Source: Gemmatimonadota bacterium (GTDB taxonomy: Bacteria > Gemmatimonadota > Gemmatimonadetes > Palauibacterales > Palauibacteraceae). From it: a stretch of DNA of 7,878 nt. Below are positions 1 through 5,718 of this stretch, piece by piece. Each line of letters opens with the position of its first letter. Positions within the stretch are counted from its first letter, which is position 1. The notes beneath the pieces are model-generated. The model saw only the letters and a program-made list of their open reading frames with translations. It did no database searches and had not been told where the DNA came from. Made by a program: the position numbers and the translations under genes. The stretch spans positions 1-7,878 of the forward strand of contig JAOTWC010000065.1 of assembly GCA_029863105.1 (NCBI GenBank), in the 5' to 3' direction.

Positions 1-104
1 TACTTCGCGAGCTGCGGATCGGCGTAGTAGGCCGCGTAGGCCTCGAAGTCGGCCTCCTTCCACTGCCGCAGCAGCAGCCGCGGCGTCTCCAGTTCTACCG
101 ACAT
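1..104 (-). CDS. GNAT family N-acetyltransferase, N-terminal fragment
   Basis: Only the first 34 codons are in the window. They read from an ATG at 104-102 through ETPRLLLRQWKEADFEAY and on to YYADPQLAK, then run off the left edge; the next codon begins TA, most likely Tyr. The opening 'E-T-P-R-L-L-L-R' followed by 'DFEAYAAYYADP' is the characteristic first strand and helix of RimJ/RimL-type GNAT acetyltransferases (Acetyltransf_3 class), which move an acetyl group from acetyl-CoA to an amine, often a protein N-terminus or a small molecule. The acetyl-CoA binding motif lies outside the window, so the substrate cannot be judged. The start lies 4 bp after the TAG of the M20 peptidase gene, so the two are probably cotranscribed. 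A GGGG run overlapping the end of that gene may serve as the ribosome site. Confidence 0.8.
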   Translation of the reverse strand, partial: MSVELETPRLLLRQWKEADFEAYAAYYADPQLAK

Positions 105-108
105 CTCC

Positions 109-1485
109 CTACCCCATCCGCTCCGCGACCGCGTCGTAGAACCGCGCGATCGTCTCGATGCCGAGGTGGTACGTCTCGAGATCGATCCACTCGTTCGGGG
201 CGTGGAGGTTGGAACCCGGCAATCCGAAGCCGAGCAGCAGCACGGGCGCCTCGAACGTCTGTTCGAACAGCGGGATGATGGGAATTGATCCTCCTTCGCG
301 CATGTAGACAGGTTCGCGACCGAACGCCGTGTTCAGCGCGGCGCTCGCCGCGTCGAATACCGGATGAGACGGATCCGCCGCCCACGGCCAGCCGCCGTGA
401 TGCGGTCGCACTTCGACGGTCACCCCGGTGGGCGCCAGCCGCATCACATGGTCCGTGAACAACTGCTCGATCTCCCCCGGATCCTGGTCGGGTACCAGGC
501 GCATCGAGATCTTCGCCATCGCCCGGGCGGGCAGCACCGTCTTGGCTCCCTCGCCCGTGAACCCGCTCAGCATCCCGTTCACATCGAGCGTCGGACGGAA
601 TCCGATCCGTTCCAGGGTGGTGTATCCCTTCTCGCCGTCGAGCTCCGGCGCCCCCGTCTCCGCCATGAAGGCTTCGTCCGAATACGGGAGCTGTTTCATG
701 TTCTTCCGGTCGGCGTCCGAGATGTCACGCACCCGGTCGTAGAATCCGGGGATCGTGACGCGATTATCCTGGTCTTTGAGACCCGCGATGATCGAGGCCA
801 GCGCGTTGGCCGGGTTGACTACTCCTCCCCCGAACGTGCCCGAGTGCAGATCGCCGGCCGGACCCTGAACGTGTACCTCCATGTACGCGAGTCCGCGCAG
901 ACCGGTGGCAATCGTCGGAACTCCCTTTCCCAGCATGCCCGTGTCGCTCACCACGACGGCGTCGCAGGCGAGTCGTTCGGCGTTCGCCGCCAGAAACAAT
1001 GCGAGATTCGGACTCCCCACCTCTTCCTCGCCCTCGATCACCAGCTTCACGTTGACGGGTAACCCCGCGTCCGTGGCGAGCCGCGCTTCCAGCGCCTTGA
1101 TGTGCATGTGCACCTGGCCCTTGTCGTCGATCGCGCCACGTGCATACAGGCGGCCATTCCGCTCCGTCGGCTCGAAGGGCGGCGAGTCCCACAGCTCAAC
1201 CGGATCGACTGGCTGTACGTCGTAGTGGCCGTAGATCAGCAGGGTCGGTGCCGCCGGATCGACGATCCGCTGCGCGACGACGATCGGGTTTCCGGCCGTC
1301 GCCACGACCTCGACCTCATCGATGCCGACCGCCCGGAGGTCGGCGGCGATCTTGTCGGCGCACTCCGCCACGGATTCGGCGTACTGTGATTCGGTGCTGA
1401 TGCTCGGGATGCGCAGCAGGTCGACCATCTCCCGCTCGAAGCGGTCTCGATTGGCCGACAGATAGCTGCTGAGGTTCGTTTCCAT
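109..1485 (-). CDS. M20 family dipeptidase (zinc metallopeptidase)
   Basis: The product has 458 residues, a normal length for M20 dipeptidases of the carnosinase/CPG2 type, and no signal peptide, so it is probably cytoplasmic. These enzymes use two zinc ions to cleave dipeptides or short peptides. All expected active-site residues are present: H87 and D89 in GHYDVQ, bridging D120 in RGAIDDKG, catalytic and zinc-binding E154/E155 in EGEEEVGS, D181 in SDTG, and H428 in NLHAPNEW near the C-terminus. The dimerisation (lid) domain lies at about residues 200-340 and contains H214 in DLHSGTFGG, the histidine that in CNDP-like enzymes completes the partner subunit's active site. REGGSIPI at about 396-403 is the usual substrate loop. 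The ATG at 1485 fits the family N-terminus; AGG in the upstream CCTGCAGG is a weak ribosome site. A GNAT gene follows after 4 bp. The exact dipeptide substrate is unknown. Confidence 0.93.
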   Translation of the reverse strand: METNLSSYLSANRDRFEREMVDLLRIPSISTESQYAESVAECADKIAADLRAVGIDEVEVVATAGNPIVVAQRIVDPAAPTLLIYGHYDVQPVDPVELWDSPPFEPTERNGRLYARGAIDDKGQVHMHIKALEARLATDAGLPVNVKLVIEGEEEVGSPNLALFLAANAERLACDAVVVSDTGMLGKGVPTIATGLRGLAYMEVHVQGPAGDLHSGTFGGGVVNPANALASIIAGLKDQDNRVTIPGFYDRVRDISDADRKNMKQLPYSDEAFMAETGAPELDGEKGYTTLERIGFRPTLDVNGMLSGFTGEGAKTVLPARAMAKISMRLVPDQDPGEIEQLFTDHVMRLAPTGVTVEVRPHHGGWPWAADPSHPVFDAASAALNTAFGREPVYMREGGSIPIIPLFEQTFEAPVLLLGFGLPGSNLHAPNEWIDLETYHLGIETIARFYDAVAERMG

Positions 1486-1502
1486 GGATCGACCTGCAGG
1501 GC

Positions 1503-1532
1503 TTGAGTGCTACAGTAGGTGATTCCGATAAC
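1503..1532 (+). promoter_or_regulatory. Candidate sigma-70-like promoter in the divergent intergenic region
   Basis: TTGAGT (1503-1508) and GATAAC (1527-1532) are separated by 18 bp; each matches the -35/-10 consensus at four of six positions. It points toward the secreted-protein gene at 1630 and would give a leader of about 90 nt. That leader contains a small hairpin, CCGTC-GGCCG-GACGG (1572-1586), and an AACCGGTT palindrome (1603-1610). I found no comparable promoter for the divergently transcribed M20 gene. The remainder of the 144-bp intergenic region shows nothing else recognisable. This is pattern matching only. Confidence 0.3.
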
Positions 1533-1618
1533 CTGGTTGTAGATTAACAGGGCCCGTAGTCTCCCACGACCCCGTCGGCCGGACGGTGTCCGCACAGGAC
1601 CGAACCGGTTGCGGATTC

Positions 1619-1624
1619 AGGAGG
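1619..1624 (+). promoter_or_regulatory. Ribosome binding site that fixes the start at 1630
   Basis: AGGAGG is followed by a 5-nt spacer (TCAGC) and ATG at 1630-1632. This decides against an in-frame upstream TTG at 1609, which would place the ribosome site inside the reading frame and put seven non-signal residues in front of the signal peptide. Confidence 0.85.
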
Positions 1625-1629
1625 TCAGC

Positions 1630-2388
1630 ATGAGAAAGATCGGGATCAGAGCACTTGCCGCCGCGGCGCTCGTCCTCGGTTGGTCGGTCAGCGCCGCCGC
1701 GCAGGAAGCGCCGGCGGTGGATACGGTCCGCGTGGGAAGCGGTTCCGTGCGCGGTGCCGTGCTGGAAGCCGGCACATACACGCTCGCGAACTACCTGCGC
1801 GACGACGGCGACGACACGCGGATCAGCACCACGACGCAGACGGTGGAGGGAGACAGCGTCGGCGGTGTCGAAGTGTGGGTGATTTCCACGGAGCACGTGT
1901 CGGACGACACGACCCGGTCACGGATCACCGTGCGGGCGGACGATTATTCGTTGGTGCACCATCGGGTGAAAGGCGCCCGGGACTCCACAGCGGTTTCGGC
2001 TAACTCGGAGTACCTGACGGGGTGGGTGGTGCTCCCCGATCAGCCGATCGCGCTCCTCGATCGCGTCCTGGAGCATCCCGTGTTCCCGGTCGAGGGGCAG
2101 ATTCCGTGGCTCTTCCCGCTGCTCCCGTTCGCCGAAGGCTATTCGGCCACGGTTCCCCACTTCAATCAATGGAGGGGGGAGACGTCCTGGAAGACGATTC
2201 GCGTGCTCGGCCGGGAGACACTGGAGGTCGCCGGAACGGACTTCGAGACGTGGAAGATCGACGGGGGAGAGCTGTTTTCGGGTTACACCGTCACCTACTG
2301 GGTGGACCGGGCCACGCGCCGGATCGTTCGGGGCGTAGCGAGCGGAAGCGGCGACGGGCCCGTGTACTGGTCGGAGCTGGTCGACTAG
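1630..2388 (+). CDS. Secreted hypothetical protein, DUF3108-like
   Basis: The start at 1630 gives 252 residues. Residues 1-24 form a clear Sec signal peptide: a basic MRK, a hydrophobic ALAAAALVLGW core and a probable signal peptidase I cut at SAAA|QEAP. The mature part is soluble, acidic and rich in beta-strand-like stretches, with no further membrane segment. Its end, a strand with G-Y-T-V-T-Y-W-V-D followed by RATRRIVRG, resembles DUF3108-type periplasmic proteins, in which a late strand reads 'wvd...r.pvr'. That is a resemblance from memory and not a firm assignment. I see no catalytic motif and the function is unknown. It is the only plus-strand gene, preceded by its own candidate promoter and a strong ribosome site, and it converges on the lipoprotein gene with just 12 bp between stop codons and no obvious intrinsic terminator. 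Confidence 0.85.
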   Translation: MRKIGIRALAAAALVLGWSVSAAAQEAPAVDTVRVGSGSVRGAVLEAGTYTLANYLRDDGDDTRISTTTQTVEGDSVGGVEVWVISTEHVSDDTTRSRITVRADDYSLVHHRVKGARDSTAVSANSEYLTGWVVLPDQPIALLDRVLEHPVFPVEGQIPWLFPLLPFAEGYSATVPHFNQWRGETSWKTIRVLGRETLEVAGTDFETWKIDGGELFSGYTVTYWVDRATRRIVRGVASGSGDGPVYWSELVD

Positions 2389-2400
2389 GACTGCCTGCGC

Positions 2401-2790
2401 TCAGTCAAAGCCGGCCGCGGTTCCGGCGACCTCGACGGCGATCAGGATCGCTAACCCGACTGCCGCGCCCAACACCGTCACGGCGACCGTGCCGGCAGTG
2501 TCGCCTCTGCGGAACTCGATGCCGCTGATCTCGGAAAACTCTACTGCTGTGATGGGTTCATTCTCCTTGTCGAGCCCTACCACGCTGGTCCCACGAACCA
2601 CCGGTCGGCTCAGTTCGGTCCTGGTTCCATCAGCCAGGGCGACTCGAATCTGATCGGGCCTGTCATTGACAATCGTGCTTTCGTACGGCGGTTCGAGCGG
2701 GACCCACTTATGGCAGGCCGAAATCCACATCGTGAGCAGGAGTGGTGTAAGCACCGGGCGAAGGAACCTGGACTCCCTGACGATCCGCAT
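2401..2790 (-). CDS. Small lipoprotein with a C-terminal hydrophobic segment, function unknown
   Basis: The product has 129 residues. The N-terminus is a lipoprotein signal: a basic region (RIVRESRFLR), a hydrophobic stretch and the lipobox I-S-A-C with the lipidated cysteine at residue 26, followed by HKWVPLEPPYE. The middle (about 44-95) reads like a small beta domain: D-Q-I-R-V-A-L-A-D-G, then RPVVRGTSVVG, then a strand ending ISGIEFRRG. Residues 98-119 form a strongly hydrophobic segment, ending in a short AGTAAGFD tail. This combination (Cys-x-x-Trp-x-Pro, 'IRV.LADG', 'VVRG.S.VG', then a terminal hydrophobic stretch) matches a recurrent small-lipoprotein pattern I associate with Gemmatimonadota; no function is known to me. 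The ATG is preceded by GGGGAGG with a 5-nt spacer. Upstream are 78 bp and a hairpin after the amidohydrolase gene, so it may be transcribed from its own promoter or by read-through. Confidence 0.82.
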   Translation of the reverse strand: MRIVRESRFLRPVLTPLLLTMWISACHKWVPLEPPYESTIVNDRPDQIRVALADGTRTELSRPVVRGTSVVGLDKENEPITAVEFSEISGIEFRRGDTAGTVAVTVLGAAVGLAILIAVEVAGTAAGFD

Positions 2791-2850
2791 TGCCGCCTCC
2801 CCATTTGAGATCCGTTTCAGTTTTGCACCGCAAGATGGAATTACAGAGCG

Positions 2851-2876
2851 ACGACTACGTGGAGAACGTCAGTCGT
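2851..2876 (-). terminator. Hairpin overlapping the amidohydrolase stop codon; possible weak terminator
   Basis: Read on the minus strand, ACGACT-G-ACGT, a 5-nt loop TCTCC and ACGT-AGTCGT form a 10-bp stem with one bulged G (position 2870). The left arm covers the last codons and the TGA (2871-2869) of the amidohydrolase gene. No U-tract follows (the sequence continues CGCTCTGTAATTCC), so it is not a canonical intrinsic terminator. It may protect the 3' end, attenuate read-through into the lipoprotein gene, or have no function. Confidence 0.35.
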
Positions 2877-4437
2877 TGTTCGCGGAAAGCGAGCGCAGCG
2901 CCCGGCCATGTCCGTCGCCCGGGGTTGGCGCGCCGTTCAGCCAGCCCGGTTCTCCGCCTACGAAGACCGCGTGCATTCCCTCGGCGAGTCGGTGCGGATC
3001 GCCGAAGCTGGCGGGGTCCCGCACTTCGGATGGCTCGAACACGATCACGTCCGCGGCCCAGCCCTCGCGCACCTGTCCGCGAGGCACGTCCACGCGCGCT
3101 TCGTCATCCAGCCGGAAGATACGGGCGGTCAGGCCGGACATCTTGTGGATCGCCTCTTCCAGCGTGAACTGCACTCCATCGATGGCGTACTGCCGGAGCA
3201 CACGGGGGAAGGCGCCGTGTCCGCGGGGATGGAGCATTGTCGGACTTCCATCGGACGACACGACGATGTTCGGGTCGGAAAGCAGCGCGGCCATCACACC
3301 TTCGTCCATGACGAAGTAGGCTGCCGAGGCTCCGCCCGGTCCCAGGTCGATCAGTACGTCTTCAAATGGCTGACCGGTCTCCGCCGCCACTTCAGCCAGC
3401 GTTCGTCCGGCCCACTCGCTGGATCCGAACAGGGTGGCCTCCGGTCCGTTCCGGCTTTCGACGCGGGCCCTCAGGTGGGCCGCGAGTTCCTCGCGGCGCT
3501 CGCCAACCACGGTCGTGTAGTCGTTGGGCGCCTTCGCCCAATCGGGAAACAGGATTCCGATACCCGTATAGGAAGCCGTGTAGGGATAGACATCGCCCGT
3601 AATCTCGACGCCCTGGGCCCGCGCCGCGTCCATCGCCTCCAACAGCCCAGCTGCCGCTGAAAGATCATTCCCCAGCACGATCTTGAGATGCGAGGCATGA
3701 ACCCGCGCACCCGAACGTCGAGCCTGTTCGATCAACTCCTCGAGCGCAGGCGCAATTCTGTCGGCATCCTCGCTCCGCAGGTGACTGGACACGACGCCGT
3801 CCGCGGCGGCTACCGGCACGGCGATTGCCGCTAGTTCGTCCGCCGAAGCGCGCGAGCCCGGATCGTACTCGAGACCCGTCGACAGACCGAACGCGCCAGC
3901 CTCGATTCCTTGGGCGACCAGCGCTGCCATCCGAGCCAGACCCTCTTCGCCGGCCTCATCAAATCCGACTCCGGATTCGCGGCGAATCGTGTTGTGTCCA
4001 ACCAGATAGGCCACGTTCACGGAGGGGTGAGCCGCGTCCACCGAGTCCATGTGCGCTGAGAGGCCCGAAGCCTGAGGACCACCACCGTCCTGTCCAAGAA
4101 CGATCGTCGTGACTCCCATGGCCAGGAAATTCGGGAAACGGGGTGCGCCGACGGGATCCCCATGGGCGTGCGCGTCGATGAACCCCGGGGCGACGATCAG
4201 GCCGGTGGCGTCGAATCGATCACGGACCGCGATCGTATCCTCGTCGAGCTGTCCTACGAACGCGATCCGCCCGTCGCGCAGGAGCACGTCCGCCCGTTGC
4301 GCGGCCTCGCCGCTGCCGTTCACGACGGTGCCACCGGCGATCAGCCAGTCGTACCTCGTGGCGAGGCCGGTTTCCGGTTCCGCCGTACACGCCGCGTGCA
4401 GAGCAAAGATCAGCAGGACCGCTCGATAACGCCTCAC
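2869..4437 (-). CDS. Exported N-acyl-D-amino-acid deacylase-like amidohydrolase
   Basis: The product has 522 residues and belongs to the metal-dependent amidohydrolase superfamily, D-aminoacylase branch, whose known members hydrolyse N-acyl-D-amino acids to a D-amino acid and a carboxylate. After an exported N-terminus comes the composite beta-sandwich start (YDWLIAGGTVVNGSG, about 29-43), then PGFIDAHAHGD with metal ligands H90 and H92, H219 in SSHLR, H250 in HASHLK, catalytic D396 in SSDGSP, and HPRGHGAFPRVL (403-414), the typical substrate loop of this branch. The second beta-sandwich strand closes at about 448-470. The usual 'GNCG' metal-ligand cysteine (Cys96 of the Alcaligenes enzyme) is here GQDG, with D117 in the cysteine's place. 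Residues 1-17 look like a signal peptide with a weak lipobox (HAAC, cysteine 17), so it may be an envelope lipoprotein. The GTG start overlaps the dehydrogenase stop (GTGA), implying translational coupling. A dipeptidase or another N-acyl substrate is possible. Confidence 0.88.
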   Translation of the reverse strand: MRRYRAVLLIFALHAACTAEPETGLATRYDWLIAGGTVVNGSGEAAQRADVLLRDGRIAFVGQLDEDTIAVRDRFDATGLIVAPGFIDAHAHGDPVGAPRFPNFLAMGVTTIVLGQDGGGPQASGLSAHMDSVDAAHPSVNVAYLVGHNTIRRESGVGFDEAGEEGLARMAALVAQGIEAGAFGLSTGLEYDPGSRASADELAAIAVPVAAADGVVSSHLRSEDADRIAPALEELIEQARRSGARVHASHLKIVLGNDLSAAAGLLEAMDAARAQGVEITGDVYPYTASYTGIGILFPDWAKAPNDYTTVVGERREELAAHLRARVESRNGPEATLFGSSEWAGRTLAEVAAETGQPFEDVLIDLGPGGASAAYFVMDEGVMAALLSDPNIVVSSDGSPTMLHPRGHGAFPRVLRQYAIDGVQFTLEEAIHKMSGLTARIFRLDDEARVDVPRGQVREGWAADVIVFEPSEVRDPASFGDPHRLAEGMHAVFVGGEPGWLNGAPTPGDGHGRALRSLSANND

Positions 4438-5699
4438 TCCGCGGCCGGCGACGAGCGGTCGAGGGCGAGCTCGAGCCCCCCGGCAAGCAGGCCACGATCC
4501 AGGGAACCGCCTCGTCGGATCGACTCGTCCATGGCGTCGGTCACGGTCCGCCGGATCGACGCGAATATGGCCTCTGGCTGCAGACCGACGTCACTCGCGC
4601 TCTGGCAGGCGAAGGCGTGCGCCGTACCGCAGCCCGCAATGACGTCTGCGATCACCGCGAAGCGTTCATCCGCCATGCGCTCGACCCGCGTGTCTCCCGG
4701 GTGAAGAGCCCAAAACGGGTGATTGGCGCCCGATACGATGGTCTTCACCCCGGCACGCTCCAGAAGATCGAGCCGATCCTCGTCGATCATTCCCGAGGCA
4801 GCCGCCGCGACGAACGCGTCAGCCGGCGTGTCCCAGAACCGCGCTCGACGGTCGGCCGCCCCCGGGCGCTCGTCACCCGGCAGCGTGTTGCCGTCCCGAT
4901 CCCGCAGCAGCTGCTCGATGTCGGCGGGCCCCATTCCAGCGGGCTCGATCAGCGCATCCTCCGCGTCGCAAATTCCGACGATGCGGAAACCGGCACGGGC
5001 CAGATACAGGGCCGCGGCGCCACCCACGGCACCGAATCCCTGCAACAGAACACGCGTCTCGGCGGGCTTGCGGTCCTGGCGCTCGATGAGGCGCTGGATG
5101 GACCAGGCCACGCTGTACCCCGTAACGAGGCTGAACACGCGGGCGGGCCGGCCCGCGAGCCCGTACGGCGGGGGCACTTCCATGTCGAGACCGCTGCGCA
5201 TCAGGTCGCACCGCCGCTCGAGGGCCTCTCCCTCCAGCCGGAAATGTCCGGCGAGCACGCCGAGCTGAGGATGTCCTATGCCGATCGCCCGGCACGCCGG
5301 CATGACGTCCTCCGACTCACTCACATTCAGGTCGCCGGCCGTGCCGTACCGGGTCGACAGCTCCGTGCGGATCGCCCGGAACCAGCGTTCCAGGACCTCT
5401 CCCTTTCGGGGGTCGGCCGGGTCGAAGTCGATGCCCGACTTCGCGCCTCCGATCGGAGGTCCCGCAAGCGCGAACTTCAGCTCCATCGCCTTGGCGAGGA
5501 ACGTGACCTCGTCACGGTTCAGTCCGGCACGCATCCGCGTCCCGCCACCGGCCGCACCGCCCTTCAGGCTGTTGATGATCAGCCAGCCGCGGGCCGGCGA
5601 TAACGAGTCGTTCCATTCGAGGGCGATCTGGGGCGGAACGCGCAAATACTTCTCCACGCGCTCCCAGATCGCCGTCCGATCGGTTTCGAGAGCCTCCAC
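4434..5699 (-). CDS. Glu/Leu/Phe/Val-type amino-acid dehydrogenase, divergent subfamily
   Basis: The product has 421 residues with no signal peptide, so it is cytoplasmic. The family oxidatively deaminates an L-amino acid to a 2-oxo acid with NAD(P)+. The N-terminal dimerisation/substrate domain shows GGAAGGGTRMR (47-57), substrate lysine K75 in AMELKFALAG, catalytic K87 in PPIGGAKSGIDFDP, and D123 in TAGDLNV. The Rossmann domain starts at about 216 with VLLQGFGAVGG (dinucleotide loop G221-G226) and ends its second strand at D245 in GICDAED, an acidic residue usually associated with NAD+ preference. GANHPFW (324-330) is the nucleotide-side 'GAN.P' motif. The C-terminal ADVIAGCGTAHAFA differs from the usual NAGG motif of glutamate dehydrogenases, as does VTGYSVAWS at 192-200, so the amino-acid substrate is not assignable. 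The GTG start at 5699 has GGGAGG with an 8-nt spacer inside the 19-bp gap after the M1 gene. The stop overlaps the amidohydrolase start. Confidence 0.88.
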   Translation of the reverse strand: MEALETDRTAIWERVEKYLRVPPQIALEWNDSLSPARGWLIINSLKGGAAGGGTRMRAGLNRDEVTFLAKAMELKFALAGPPIGGAKSGIDFDPADPRKGEVLERWFRAIRTELSTRYGTAGDLNVSESEDVMPACRAIGIGHPQLGVLAGHFRLEGEALERRCDLMRSGLDMEVPPPYGLAGRPARVFSLVTGYSVAWSIQRLIERQDRKPAETRVLLQGFGAVGGAAALYLARAGFRIVGICDAEDALIEPAGMGPADIEQLLRDRDGNTLPGDERPGAADRRARFWDTPADAFVAAAASGMIDEDRLDLLERAGVKTIVSGANHPFWALHPGDTRVERMADERFAVIADVIAGCGTAHAFACQSASDVGLQPEAIFASIRRTVTDAMDESIRRGGSLDRGLLAGGLELALDRSSPAAE

Positions 5700-5718
5700 C
5701 GATATTGCCTCCCTGGAT

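Noticed and set aside
364..1062. A 232-codon plus-strand open frame opposite the M20 peptidase
   Set aside because: Shadow composition (Arg, His, Gly rich) and full overlap with conserved zinc-binding motifs on the minus strand.
1493..1500. CCTGCAGG palindrome just upstream of the M20 start
   Set aside because: An 8-bp palindrome without a repeat partner or known binding pattern; it merely includes the weak AGG ribosome site.
1507..1520. CTACAGTAG near-palindrome considered as a second BlaI-type site
   Set aside because: It does not fit TACAnnTGTA spacing and its arms are only 4 bp, so chance is sufficient.
1609..1629. An upstream TTG that would lengthen the secreted protein by seven residues
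   Set aside because: The AGGAGG site falls inside this extension and serves the ATG at 1630, which directly begins a standard signal peptide.
2410..2427. GCCGG...CCGGC stem as a terminator for the secreted-protein gene
   Set aside because: A 5-bp stem with an 8-nt loop inside the lipoprotein coding region and no U-tract; common in GC-rich sequence.
2908..3660. A 250-codon plus-strand open frame opposite the amidohydrolase
   Set aside because: No motif or ribosome site; it covers the conserved catalytic half of the amidohydrolase on the other strand.
4617..5603. A 328-codon plus-strand open frame opposite the dehydrogenase
   Set aside because: Same reasoning: Arg/His-rich shadow translation, contradicted by the well-conserved minus-strand enzyme.
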